DNA from: Puniceicoccales bacterium
GTDB taxonomy: Bacteria > Verrucomicrobiota > Verrucomicrobiia > Opitutales > UBA953
Assembly (NCBI GenBank): GCA_031256995.1
Contig: JAIRPL010000015.1
Coordinates: 1 to 34,405 of the forward strand
DNA: 34,405 nucleotides
Reading direction: 5' to 3'
The translations under genes were made by a program, and so were the position numbers. The notes below the pieces were generated by a model. That model ran no database searches, was not told the DNA's origin, and saw nothing but the letters and a program-made list of their open reading frames with translations. This document shows, in pieces, positions 25,555-34,211 of the stretch (within the stretch, counting starts at the first letter, position 1; each line of letters starts with the position of its first letter).

Positions 25555-26853
25555 TCAGATGCCGGGGCGGCTGATGCTTTGGCTGACGCTGAGAATGGAG
25601 AGTATGATGCTGATGACGCAGATGAACACGAGACTCACGGTGCCGGTCAGGACGATGGCGGTGATGACGCGGACAAGGCGGGCGATGGAGCGGTCGAGCG
25701 CGTCCAGGTGCCGGCGGGCTATTGTCTGGAAGGTTTCCGCCAGGGAGCCTGTGTTTTCGCCCACGGCGAGGATGTCGAGGTCTTGCGCGGGGAGAATCTG
25801 ATGGCGCTTGAACGCGGAGGCGAATGCCGCGCCATCGTTGATCATCTGCCGTCCCTCATTGAGGCGGGCGCGCAGGACGCGGTTTGCGACGGGGCGTTCG
25901 CAAAGGCGCAGGGAATCCGTGGCGTTGACCCCGCTGCCCATGAGGGTCGCGAGCAGGTCGGTCATGCGGGTGGTCTCGGAGTGCGTCAAAATCCGGCCGA
26001 CAATCGGGATGCGAAGGAACCAGCCGTCACTGCGCAGCCGTCCCGATTCCGTTTTGCGCCAGCGTAGAAAAAACAGCAGCAGCAGCGCGGCGCCGATGAG
26101 CAGGAACGGGCCACCCTTGACCAGGAGGTTTGAGAAAAGAACAAGCCCACTGACCATTGGCGGAAATTTGCCGCCCATGCCTGCCATGATTTGCTCAATG
26201 CGGGGGATGAGCGCGAAGACGAAAAGGCATAGCACGCCGATGGCCATGCAACAGACGCCCGCCGGATACCCGATGCTTGAGAGGACCTTGGAACGGAGGG
26301 TCTCGCGCAACTCATAGGATTGTAATAATTTCCGGAGTACCCCCGTGAGATTCCCGGTGTTTTCGCCCGCCTCCACCATGTGCAGGGTGCCGGAGTCAAA
26401 GACGGCGGGGTAGGCGGACATGGCGCTTGCCAGTGTCGCGCCTTCGCTCATGGAACGCCAAAAGTCCTGACAAAGATGGCGCAACGCGGGGTCGCTGACG
26501 CGCTGGGCGAGCAGTTTGACGGCATCGCCCATCGGCAGGCCGCTGGCATGCAACTGCTGGAAACTGTCCAGAAAATCGCGCCCGGTCTGGTGGGGGCCAA
26601 AAAGGCGGGCGCGGGTGAGTTTCGCGGGCGGGGGGAGGTCGGCCACGGACGCATGCGGGTCGGCGGGATCGGGGAGGGGGGCGGCCGGGGCCGTGTCATG
26701 GGCGTCGGCCACAGTCCCTTCGCTGGCAAGCGACAGGACACGCAGGCCTTGCGCGGCCAGACGGCGGGCGGCGGTGCGGCGGTCCGGCGCCTCGAGTGCC
26801 CCGTTGTGTGGGCGCCCCGCGGCATCAAGGGTTTTGTAAATGAAACCGGGCAT
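25555..26853 (-). CDS. Type II secretion / type IV pilus inner-membrane protein (GspF/PilC family)
   Basis: GspF/PilC proteins form the inner-membrane platform that works with the assembly ATPase to build pseudopili or pili. The 432-residue product has the usual length. The N-terminal element FIYKTLDAAGRPHNGALEA fits the family, followed after a variable linker by two T2SSF domains, each with the GENTG signature: MVEAGENTGNLTGVL (near residue 155) and LAVGENTGSLAETF (near residue 360). Membrane helices are visible near residues 195-220, 245-270 and at the C-terminus (ITAIVLTGTVSLVFICVISIILSIL). No GspE, GspD or pseudopilin genes are adjacent. Genes on both sides (NHL protein, nuoM-like) are close and on the same strand. 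Confidence 0.9.
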   Translation of the reverse strand: MPGFIYKTLDAAGRPHNGALEAPDRRTAARRLAAQGLRVLSLASEGTVADAHDTAPAAPLPDPADPHASVADLPPPAKLTRARLFGPHQTGRDFLDSFQQLHASGLPMGDAVKLLAQRVSDPALRHLCQDFWRSMSEGATLASAMSAYPAVFDSGTLHMVEAGENTGNLTGVLRKLLQSYELRETLRSKVLSSIGYPAGVCCMAIGVLCLFVFALIPRIEQIMAGMGGKFPPMVSGLVLFSNLLVKGGPFLLIGAALLLLFFLRWRKTESGRLRSDGWFLRIPIVGRILTHSETTRMTDLLATLMGSGVNATDSLRLCERPVANRVLRARLNEGRQMINDGAAFASAFKRHQILPAQDLDILAVGENTGSLAETFQTIARRHLDALDRSIARLVRVITAIVLTGTVSLVFICVISIILSILSVSQSISRPGI

Positions 26854-26895
26854 GGCGTGGGGAGGGCAGGGGGGCGAAAGGCGGGCGGCGGCTTG

Positions 26896-28032
26896 TCACT
26901 TTGCCTCGTTGCCGAGGGCAAGCACGGAGATTGTCTGGGTGGCGTTTTTGCGGGGGATTTCGCCGATGTCCATGTTGGAGATGTAAAGCTTGGCGCCGCG
27001 CCGGATGCATTCGGAGGGCGTGTTGAGCGCGCCGTCGGCATCGTCCGAAACCGCGTTTCTTGCGACGATTGTGGCGGCCCCTTCGGGCGTGATTTTGAGG
27101 ATGGCGTTGCCCGCAAGGTCGGCGATCCAGAGATTGTCCTTGTTGTCAATGTGAAGGCCGTCCACGCATTTCACGACGGTTGGGTCGAATCGCGCGAAAA
27201 TCTCGGACTTCGACACCGGCCCGTTGGCGCTGTCAAAGGTGAGGCGGCGGACTTCGGAGTCTCCAAAGTTGTTCACGTAGAGCCGTCCCTTGGAGTCAAA
27301 ATCAATGCCGTTGGCGCCGCGCCTGGCTTTGTTTTCTGTCTGGATTGCGGTGATGAGACGGGGATCACCACGACCTGTGACGGTCACGGGGGCCTCCGCC
27401 TTGAGGTCGGCGATGGCGAAGCGATAGACGCCGCTGAGGTTTTCGCCCGGTACGCGCAAATTGGACTCCGCCACGTAAATGTGGTCGCCCCATCGCGTCA
27501 CGCCATTTGCCGCGTTGATTCCTGTTGCGACTTTTTCCGCGCGCACGGCCTTCCCCTCCTCGATGGTGATGCGATAGAGGCTGGATTGGCCGGGTTCCTT
27601 GGTGAGCGAGGATTGGTTGTCCGCCACATAAAGGTCGCCCTTGGCGTCAAACACCAGACCCATCGGGCAGGCCTTCCCTGTCGCCTTGTTGACGGGCATC
27701 GTGAAGAAATTCTCCACGGTGTCGTTGGGGGTGATGCGGATGATTTTTGCGGGGTATTTGTGTTTCGAGGCGCGCTGGGTGACGGAAACGTAGATGCAGC
27801 CGTCGGGGCCGATGGCCATGCCATCCGGGCTGGCATAGGTGGGCGGAAGCGTTTTCCCGCCAAGGAGGCCCGGCTTGAGGGTGGCGGACTCCACTTTGTC
27901 GTACTCTGGAACCAACACGAATTCACGGCTCTCGTTTTCGCAACCGGTTGTGGATCCCACAGCCGCGCCGATGGCCATGAAGATCAGCTTGCCGAGAAAC
28001 TCACCAAGGATTGAAAGGAGTATTTTTTCCAT
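26896..28032 (-). CDS. NHL/SMP-30-type beta-propeller protein, possible lipoprotein
   Basis: The 378-residue product begins with a hydrophobic segment (MEKILLSILGEFLGKLIFMAI, then GAAVGSTTGC31), so it is exported; TTGC is a poor but possible lipobox. The rest is a six-bladed beta-propeller of the NHL / SMP-30 gluconolactonase type, with repeated blade signatures such as PDGMAIGPDGCIYVSVT, PMGLVFDAKGDLYVADN, ANGIDFDSKGRLYVNNFG and VDGLHIDNKDNLWIADLAGN. Members bind Ca and may hydrolyse lactones or act as non-enzymatic binding proteins; the substrate cannot be read here. I choose the ATG at 28030-28032; the frame extends into tRNA-Phe only by chance. It is 42 bp upstream of the gspF-like gene, probably the first gene of that operon. 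Confidence 0.85.
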   Translation of the reverse strand: MEKILLSILGEFLGKLIFMAIGAAVGSTTGCENESREFVLVPEYDKVESATLKPGLLGGKTLPPTYASPDGMAIGPDGCIYVSVTQRASKHKYPAKIIRITPNDTVENFFTMPVNKATGKACPMGLVFDAKGDLYVADNQSSLTKEPGQSSLYRITIEEGKAVRAEKVATGINAANGVTRWGDHIYVAESNLRVPGENLSGVYRFAIADLKAEAPVTVTGRGDPRLITAIQTENKARRGANGIDFDSKGRLYVNNFGDSEVRRLTFDSANGPVSKSEIFARFDPTVVKCVDGLHIDNKDNLWIADLAGNAILKITPEGAATIVARNAVSDDADGALNTPSECIRRGAKLYISNMDIGEIPRKNATQTISVLALGNEAK

Positions 28033-28108
28033 CTGCCGGGAATCCTGAAATCCGTTGCCGTACGCGGTCAAGGGGAAACCCCTGCTGATCGTTCCTGGGG
28101 GGGCATGC

Positions 28109-28144
28109 GATGAGGGGCGCCGCTGCTGTGCGACGCCCCTCATC
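28109..28144 (-). terminator. Stem-loop downstream of tRNA-Phe
   Basis: GATGAGGGGCG (28109-28119) and CGCCCCTCATC (28134-28144) form a perfect 11-bp stem with a 14-nt loop, beginning 8 nt after the tRNA CCA end on the minus strand. No U-run follows, so it may be a tRNA 3'-processing or termination element rather than a classical intrinsic terminator. It also lies in the leader of the NHL gene. Confidence 0.55.
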
Positions 28145-28151
28145 TTGAAAA

Positions 28152-28227
<76 letters not shown>

Positions 28228-28647
28228 ATTGGAAAACGTCGCGGAGAGAACCCGTTTGCGCATTCGCCGTCAAGTCATTTTTGATTTCAGCAGCGGGCGG
28301 GCTGCGGAAGGCCTGCAAATGCCTCGCGGGAGGGAAGGGGGGCGGGTGGGAGGCCTGGGAAGCCAAGGGCCTTTTGCCGCCCGCGCACAAGCCTCTGCAC
28401 AGGCGCAAGATGTTCGTGGCGCGAACGGGGCGCGGGAGTTTTCCCGCTTTCCAATTTTGCGGGTTCGCGGGCGGCTTTTGGGGGTTGCCTCATCCCGCGT
28501 CAGGAGCCGCGCCGATGGAAAATGGGGTCGTCACGTTTCCAGCCATGCCGCCACGTTGGCAAACGCGGTGGGCGGCGCCTTGTGCGGGAAGGCTCCCAGA
28601 AGGGGGCAACCGGCAATCACGGCAACGCCTTCGGCCGGGAACGTGCC

Positions 28648-28903
28648 TTACCCGGAACGTGGACGCAGGGGGGCGTTGTCCCAAGGGTTTTCGCATTCCG
28701 CCTGCGCTTCCGCCGCCTCCCGTGCGACCGATTTTTTCGTATTCGCATTTGATATTCAACCCGTCCGGAAAAACGAAGGACTCCCCAATGCCTTCCTCTT
28801 TGCAAAAGGCTTCGTATTTCCCGCGCTCGCCGGTGAGAGGGCGCAGGGGGGCGTCAATTTGGGGGGAACGCCAGTTCCAGTTTTCCTCCCCGCACCTTGA
28901 CAT
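28648..28903 (-). pseudogene. Small hypothetical gene, apparently frameshifted in an A6 run
   Basis: From the ATG at 28901-28903 (a second ATG at 28907-28909 is possible; a G-rich Shine-Dalgarno-like GAGGGGGGG lies just upstream) the frame gives MSRCGEENWNWRSPQ... with coding-like codon choice up to IKCEYEK. At an A6 run (28732-28737) the coding-like frame shifts by +1 and continues SVAREAAEAQAECENPWD to the TAA at 28648-28650. The span is 256 nt, 85 codons plus one base, exactly as expected for one extra A. The reconstructed ~84-residue protein is not one I recognise. The shift may be a true mutation, sequencing error or recoding. The surrounding region 28264-29023 shows no other convincing gene. 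Confidence 0.4.
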
Positions 28904-28936
28904 TCGCATCCCCCCCCTCGCCCCTCGTCGGGGTGT

Positions 28937-28954
28937 GCGAAACCTGGGTTTCGC
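28937..28954 (-). terminator. Possible hairpin downstream of lysC
   Basis: GCGAAACCTGGGTTTCGC forms a 7-bp perfect stem with a 4-nt loop about 70 nt after the lysC stop on the minus strand. No U-run follows, so only a weak terminator or 3'-end structure is suggested. Confidence 0.35.
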
Positions 28955-29023
28955 GTCCGGATTTTCGCAAAACTCCGGAGGCAAATTTTCCTCAAGGTCC
29001 CGTTGGCGGCGCCTTGCCGGGCC

Positions 29024-30253
29024 TCAGCCCACGGGCACAACCTCGTGAAGGCGGAACGCCTCGTGCACGGCGCGCACGGTGGCGTCGGCCTTCGCTGGAT
29101 CCACCGCGACGGCGATCTTGATCTCGCTCGTGGTGATGAGGTCGCTGTTCACGCCCGCATCCGCCAGTGCCTTGAAGAGGGTCGCGGCCACACCGGGGTG
29201 GGAAGTCATCCCCACGCCCACAATGGACACCTTGGCCACCTCGCCCGTGGCGCGCACACTGCCGCTGCCGAGTGACTTCAAGGCCTCGCCCACGACTTTC
29301 TCGGTGCGCGCGAACTGGTCCGTGTTCACCGAGAACGTCAGGTTGGCGCGCCCGTTTGTGCCAAGGTTTTTGATGATCATGTCGACATTCAATCCCGCGT
29401 CGCCGAGGGCGTCGAAAATGCCTGCCACGGCCGTGGCCGTGTCGGGAATGTCGCTGACGGTGACACGTGTCTGCGAACGGTCGAGGGCGACGCCGCTCAC
29501 GACGGCGTCCTCCATGGTCTTGGCATTGGCTTTCACAAGAGTTCCGGGTTTGTCGTTAAAGGATGAGCGAACCTCAAAGGGCACGTTGTATTTCTGGGCA
29601 AATTCGACGGAGCGCGACTGCATGACCTTTGATCCGCTGGAGGCCAGCTCAAGCATCTCCTCGTAAGCGATCTCGGGCAGCTTTCTGGCATTCAGGACAA
29701 CGCGCGGGTCGGCGGTGTAGACACCGTCCACGTCCGTGTAGATCTGGCACAGGTCGGCCTTGATGGCGGCGGCAATGGCAATGGCCGTCAGATCCGAGCC
29801 GCCGCGGCCAAGCGTCGTGATCTCATTGCCCGTGGAGAGGCCTTGGAAACCGGCGACAATGACGACTTTTCCCTCGTCCAGCCGCGCCGGGATGTCCCCG
29901 CCCGTCACGCGGGCAATCCGGGCGCGGGTGTGCAGCGTGTCGGTCAAAATGCCAGCCTGGGCGCCCGTCCGGGAGCAGGCCGGCACGCCGATCGCATGAA
30001 GCGCGATGCTCAGCAGGGCGATGGTCTCCTGCTCGCCCACGGCCAGAAGCATGTCCATCTCCCGGTCATCGGGCGTGGCGTGAAGTGCCTTTGCGCGGGA
30101 AATCAGCTCATTGGTCACCCCGCTGCGCGCGGAAACGACCACGACAAGCTTGTTTCCTCGCTGCCAGAGAGCCTTCACACGGGCGGCCACGTTTTGGATG
30201 CGATCAGTGTTGGCGACGGATGTGCCGCCATATTTCTGGACGATGAGAGCCAT
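29024..30253 (-). CDS. lysC: Aspartate kinase
   Basis: Aspartate kinase phosphorylates aspartate, the first step toward lysine, diaminopimelate, threonine and methionine, in the cytoplasm. The 409-residue monofunctional protein starts at the ATG 30251-30253 with the classic MALIVQKYGGTSVAN (Lys7, Thr11, Ser12). The kinase domain continues with VVVSARSGVTNELI, SRTGAQAGILTD and TTLGRGGSDLTAIAIAAA. Two ACT regulatory domains occupy about residues 265-409 (VSDIPDTATAVAGIFDALGDAGLNVDMI and VSIVGVGMTSHPGVAATLFKALADAGVN), fitting feedback control by lysine and/or threonine. In this class an internal start can make a separate ACT-only subunit; I cannot tell here. No lysine riboswitch is recognisable in the 234-bp divergent spacer shared with the FG-GAP gene. 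Confidence 0.96.
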   Translation of the reverse strand: MALIVQKYGGTSVANTDRIQNVAARVKALWQRGNKLVVVVSARSGVTNELISRAKALHATPDDREMDMLLAVGEQETIALLSIALHAIGVPACSRTGAQAGILTDTLHTRARIARVTGGDIPARLDEGKVVIVAGFQGLSTGNEITTLGRGGSDLTAIAIAAAIKADLCQIYTDVDGVYTADPRVVLNARKLPEIAYEEMLELASSGSKVMQSRSVEFAQKYNVPFEVRSSFNDKPGTLVKANAKTMEDAVVSGVALDRSQTRVTVSDIPDTATAVAGIFDALGDAGLNVDMIIKNLGTNGRANLTFSVNTDQFARTEKVVGEALKSLGSGSVRATGEVAKVSIVGVGMTSHPGVAATLFKALADAGVNSDLITTSEIKIAVAVDPAKADATVRAVHEAFRLHEVVPVG

Positions 30254-30487
30254 TCAGCTTTTTGGGATGCGGGAGGGGCAGGAAAACACCCTTGCGTGCC
30301 TTTGCAAGAGCGTTGCCGCGCATGGCATGGAGGTGCCTTGGCGGTTTCCCGTCGGCCCTCCCCGCAATCTGCCCGGCCCCCATTCCGCCGTCGTCAGGAC
30401 CGTTTTTTGCCCGGACTTTCCGTGGAATCCTGATTATCCGCTTTTGCCTCGCGCGTGTGAACCCCTCGCGCAAGATGGCGCGCAAGA

Positions 30488-33055
30488 ATGAAGCCCAAAG
30501 CCATTTTTTTTGTCTTCGCCGCCGCCCCATTCCTCGCATCCGCGGCATCGTCAACCCCTGACGCCAGCAAACCTTCGGAACTCCCGGCGCTTGGCGTCCC
30601 GCTTATCACCAAACTCGGCTGGGAGACCTCCGCCCCATTCGTGGCCGACGTGGATGGCGACGGGCGCAAGGACATCCTCGTGCTCAACAACGACATGGGG
30701 CGCATTGAGATCCTTTGCCAGCGCCGCCCGGGGGAACCCGCGCCCGAGGGCAAAAACGTCCGCGCCGACCGCTGGATGCCGGTGCTCGACAATGCGCCGT
30801 TCCGCCGGGACTTCATCGCCGGGGACGCGTCCATGCGCGGCCTCGCCGCCGCCGACCTCGATGGCGACGGTCTTGCCGACATTCTTTTCACCAGTGCGCG
30901 CAACGGCCTCCACATCGTTCCGCAGGGTCCACGCAAGGGTGAATGGAGGACTCCAATCAAGGAAAACGCCGCCCTCTCAAGAAATTCCACGGGCGAGGCG
31001 GGGGCGCTGATGGTCTTTCCCGCGGGACCGCTTGGGGGCCGCCCTGTCAACGCCGTCGCGCAACAAACCGCCGAGGGCATTGCCATTCGCGTTTTTGGCA
31101 AGGGCGCGCTCGAAAACGGAAACCTGCCCGACCCCATTCTGCTGCGGACGGCGCCCGGCGGCCGTCTTTTTCACGCGTCCATTTTCGCCGGGGATGTCCC
31201 CGGCGCGCGCGTCCTGGGCACCATGCACACAAACCCCGGCTCGGGGCAGGCCGGGGAGGAAATCACCCTCAGCTTTCGCCCGATCACAGGTCCGGGGCCT
31301 GTGTTCGGGCCGGAAACCACATTGCGCGCCCCGGTTTCCGCGATGGATCTCCGCACCCCCCTTTCGCAAGGCCAGCCCGGGCAGGCGCCCGCGTACGCCG
31401 CCATCAACGCATCCCAAAAAACCATCTTCAGCGCCACCTTTGTCAATGATGGCACCCCGCTGCGCAATGCCGACGAGGCGGCGATCCTCTCGCACCCGTT
31501 TCCGGCCGACACGGGTGCCGGCAAGGGGTCCAATCTGGAAAAACGCGGGGTGATCCATTTTGACGCCAGCGGGGATGGGCGGCGCGATATCGTCGCCACC
31601 GCCCCGTCATCCGCAAAGCTCGCCATCCACCGCGCCTTGCCCGATGGCGGATACGCCCCGCCCGTCGAGTTTTCAACACTCCCCGGCATCGGCGCGCTCG
31701 CGGCCCTCCCCGGCCATCCCGGCACCCTCCTTGCCCTCAATGCCAATGACGGCGTGATTGCCACCATCTCATTCAAAAACGGCGCGCCGAGATTTCCGCT
31801 CCCATTGCCGCTGCCCGTCGAATTCAAACCCTTGCATCTCGCTTCTGACGACGCCGGGCGCCTCACCGCCATTCTCGCAAAAACGGCGGGAGGTGATTTG
31901 ACACTCTACCGCCTGGGTACCGCCAGTGCCGTCGCCCGCGATGCGCCAACCATCCCCCTCGGAAACCTGTGGATCGCGACTCCGCCAAAGACGCCTCCTC
32001 CGATCGCCCACGATGAGACAACCATCACCACTGGAAACTGGACCCTGAAACCCATCCTCACACTCCGTGAGAACCCGCGCGACATCGTGGCAATGCAAGT
32101 CCATGACATTGATGGCGATGGGCGGCCCGACGTCATGCTCTTCAATGAGCGGGGCGCGCCATTTTTTGTGCGCCAGAACAGCGATGGCACATTCGGGAGG
32201 ATCGCCGACGACTCCCCTGTTGCCCGGACTCTGCTCGACCGGCTTTCGCCCGCGGAAGCCGGCTGGGCCGTCATGGACGGAAAACCCGCCCTTCTGGCTG
32301 TCTCGCAAGGTTTTCTGCGCGCCTTTCGCCTGACATCGCAGGGCGCGCTGGAGGTGATCGCGCAGGCCAATGCCCGCAATCCGGACGATGCCCTCCGCGC
32401 CCCGCTTGCGCTGGACTCCAGCACAATCGTCGTTTGGAACACCAGCACCTCCGCGCTCGAATGGTTTGAGCGCGCCGCCGACAGCGCCGGCGCCGCCCCA
32501 TGGAAAATTCGCGCCAGCACGCGTCTCCCAGCCTTCAATCCGCTTTCCGCCAGCCTGCAGCCTGTTCCCGGCGAGGCCACCCCGCGCCTGCTCTACGCCA
32601 CCGACAGCGCGATGGTGCAAGTCCCCACCGCCCGGCGTGGCATCCGATTGGAACTCAAGAGGATATACGAATCTACCCTCCCCGATTTCACCCCGCGCGA
32701 CATTCTGGCTGGCGTCATCCAACCCAAGCCCGCCAATGGCGCCGGGGACATTGCCTCGCGCCAGCAACCCAGCATCGCTCTCTTTGACGACAATTCGCAT
32801 GTGCTGCAGATCATCCACCCCTCCGGGCCTGACGGACGTTTCGAGGATGCATTGCACTTCACCCTTTTTGACACCAACCCCCACTATCGCGGACGTCGGG
32901 ACTCCGGTCGCCAGCCCAGGGCGGCCCTCATCGACAGCCTGACCGAAGGCTCCGCAGGCGACCTGCTCCTTCTTATGCACGATCGCCTCCTCATCTACCC
33001 CGCCATCCATCGCGAAACCCCGCCGAAGACAGCCCCCGAAAAAGCGGAAAAATAA
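30488..33055 (+). CDS. Large exported FG-GAP/VCBS repeat protein, 855 aa
   Basis: The ATG at 30488 opens a signal peptide (MKPKAIFFVFAAAPFLASA, cut near residue 20). The mature protein contains FG-GAP/VCBS-type repeats with Ca-binding DxDxDG motifs: FVADVDGDGRKDILVL (residues ~51-66), AADLDGDGLADILFT (~121-135), FDASGDGRRDIVA (~358) and VHDIDGDGRPDVMLF (~540). Such repeats build beta-propeller domains in extracellular or periplasmic binding proteins. The rest is poorly conserved to my eye, with no catalytic signature. It is common for Verrucomicrobiota and Planctomycetota to encode many such proteins, which is supportive but not proof of origin. It is divergent from lysC and followed immediately by tandem repeats. 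The function is unknown. Confidence 0.88.
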   Translation: MKPKAIFFVFAAAPFLASAASSTPDASKPSELPALGVPLITKLGWETSAPFVADVDGDGRKDILVLNNDMGRIEILCQRRPGEPAPEGKNVRADRWMPVLDNAPFRRDFIAGDASMRGLAAADLDGDGLADILFTSARNGLHIVPQGPRKGEWRTPIKENAALSRNSTGEAGALMVFPAGPLGGRPVNAVAQQTAEGIAIRVFGKGALENGNLPDPILLRTAPGGRLFHASIFAGDVPGARVLGTMHTNPGSGQAGEEITLSFRPITGPGPVFGPETTLRAPVSAMDLRTPLSQGQPGQAPAYAAINASQKTIFSATFVNDGTPLRNADEAAILSHPFPADTGAGKGSNLEKRGVIHFDASGDGRRDIVATAPSSAKLAIHRALPDGGYAPPVEFSTLPGIGALAALPGHPGTLLALNANDGVIATISFKNGAPRFPLPLPLPVEFKPLHLASDDAGRLTAILAKTAGGDLTLYRLGTASAVARDAPTIPLGNLWIATPPKTPPPIAHDETTITTGNWTLKPILTLRENPRDIVAMQVHDIDGDGRPDVMLFNERGAPFFVRQNSDGTFGRIADDSPVARTLLDRLSPAEAGWAVMDGKPALLAVSQGFLRAFRLTSQGALEVIAQANARNPDDALRAPLALDSSTIVVWNTSTSALEWFERAADSAGAAPWKIRASTRLPAFNPLSASLQPVPGEATPRLLYATDSAMVQVPTARRGIRLELKRIYESTLPDFTPRDILAGVIQPKPANGAGDIASRQQPSIALFDDNSHVLQIIHPSGPDGRFEDALHFTLFDTNPHYRGRRDSGRQPRAALIDSLTEGSAGDLLLLMHDRLLIYPAIHRETPPKTAPEKAEK

Positions 33056-33413
33056 CACAACACCGCCTGTCCCGCACTTTTGCGCAAGACAATGATCGTG
33101 GTCCGCAAGTCGTGGATGCGGTTGCAGTTTTCGACCGCGTCCGTCGCTTTCGCGGCGGGAAATGTGAAAAAAGAAAAGTTCCATGCGCGCTGTGTTGTTT
33201 TTGACCGCGCCCGTCGCTTTCGCGTCAGGCAATGGCTCCCCCCACCCCCCCCAGCGCCCACATCTTGCCTAGTTCCAATCCGCAGTCGGCGCTTTCGAGC
33301 CGTGCAATGCTGGGAGAACGCGCCGCCTGCGCGGCATCCGTGGTTTAACCCGCGCCCGGCGCTTTTACGCGAGGAGATCGCCCGCATGGTGGCGACCAAC
33401 GGCACGGTCTGGC
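33056..33413. repeat. Five degenerate 70-75-bp tandem repeats
   Basis: A segment resembling TTTTCGACCGCGTCCGTCGC followed by TTTCGCGGCGGGAAATG recurs from about 33056, 33127, 33197, 33272 and 33343. The second and third copies are the closest; the first, fourth and fifth are more diverged (fourth: CCGCAGTCGGCGCTTTCGAG; fifth: CCGCGCCCGGCGCTTTTACG). The array begins right after the FG-GAP stop codon. Open frames cross it on both strands but none looks like a conserved protein. It is too degenerate and its spacers too repeat-like for a CRISPR array. Confidence 0.55.
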
Positions 33414-33653
33414 GTTTCTTCCCGTTTGCAGGGTGATCACATGGGGTTCGCTTCAGCACTACCATGGGGAGTCCAGACGATGGTCGTGGTGAAGATCTCG
33501 AATCGGATGATGCGCTACGACGTGCCACGACGCGCTGCGTTACGACGAGGGTGCGCGGATTCACAGGAACCCGCACGCAAATTTTTGCAAGCAAGCGGCT
33601 GCCTCCGCTTTTTGTGCCGGCACGTCAGGAAAGGACCCACCGCCGCTGCACTA

Positions 33654-33740
33654 CCGTCGTAGCGCGGGTTTCCAAACCTGCTCCCCCACCGCGTTCCAAA
33701 ACCCTTCGCACATTTGCGACCCTGCTCTCTGCCGACGCCA
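33654..33740 (-). repeat. REP-like element, inverted copy near right edge
   Basis: The stretch from CCGTCGTAGCGCGGG through GGTTTCCAAACCTGCTCC to TGCCGACGCCAC is the reverse complement of one full ~92-bp unit of the array at 236-600, including the GTTCCAAAACCCTTCGC part. It has the T-A (GGTTT/AAACC) version of the stem. Between 33414 and 33653 I see no gene. Confidence 0.75.
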
Positions 33741-34211
33741 CTTTTCCCCTGCCCGCTGATCACCGTTGTTGCGCGCGGGATTTCATGAGATCTTGTTCGG
33801 GATCTTGTCGGGAACGCCGTGGGGTGTGCCTTGCCGCCAGCGTTTCTGCAAAGTCCATGGCTGCAAGACCGGGGCTGCGTATATCCGTATGAGGGAGTTT
33901 TTGTTCGGCCTCGCTGCGGTTCTTGCCGTCGCCGCTTCGTCTGATCCCTGCCGCCGCCGTTTTGTGTGTGCTCACTGTCGCCGCCGCTTCATGTGTGCTT
34001 CCGGCGGTGGTTATTCCGTGTGGCGGCCTTTGGCACAGGTGTTTTGCGGAGCGTCCCTTGACGGCTGGTATGCGGGGTGTTGGCGCGGGATGTTGCGGTG
34101 GGAAAAAGATGACCGGGGCCGCAAGTCCCAACAATGTTGGCGTGCGGGACTGTCGCGATGGGGATGTCTGCGGCGGGGATGTTTCTCGTTTTTTCATCCT
34201 AGATAGTGTCG
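33741..34211. other. Gene-poor region with a short 27-bp direct repeat
   Basis: No convincing gene is present. Two imperfect 27-bp direct repeats lie at 33949-33975 and 33976-34002 (TGCCGCCGCCGTTTTGTGTG and TGTCGCCGCCGCTTCATGTG at their starts). A plus-strand frame from 33923 reads like a signal peptide across this repeat, but it has no protein-like continuation. This sequence probably represents flanking DNA of the IS5 remnant. Confidence 0.4.

Noticed and set aside
26380-28014. 544-codon plus-strand frame across the gspF-like and NHL genes
   Set aside because: It spans two recognisable minus-strand genes and the gap between them.
30254-30487. Lysine riboswitch upstream of lysC
   Set aside because: No recognisable lysine-riboswitch core in the 234-bp spacer.
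33056-33413. CRISPR-like spacing of repeats
   Set aside because: Repeats are degenerate, units are similar throughout with no unique spacers, and there are no cas genes.
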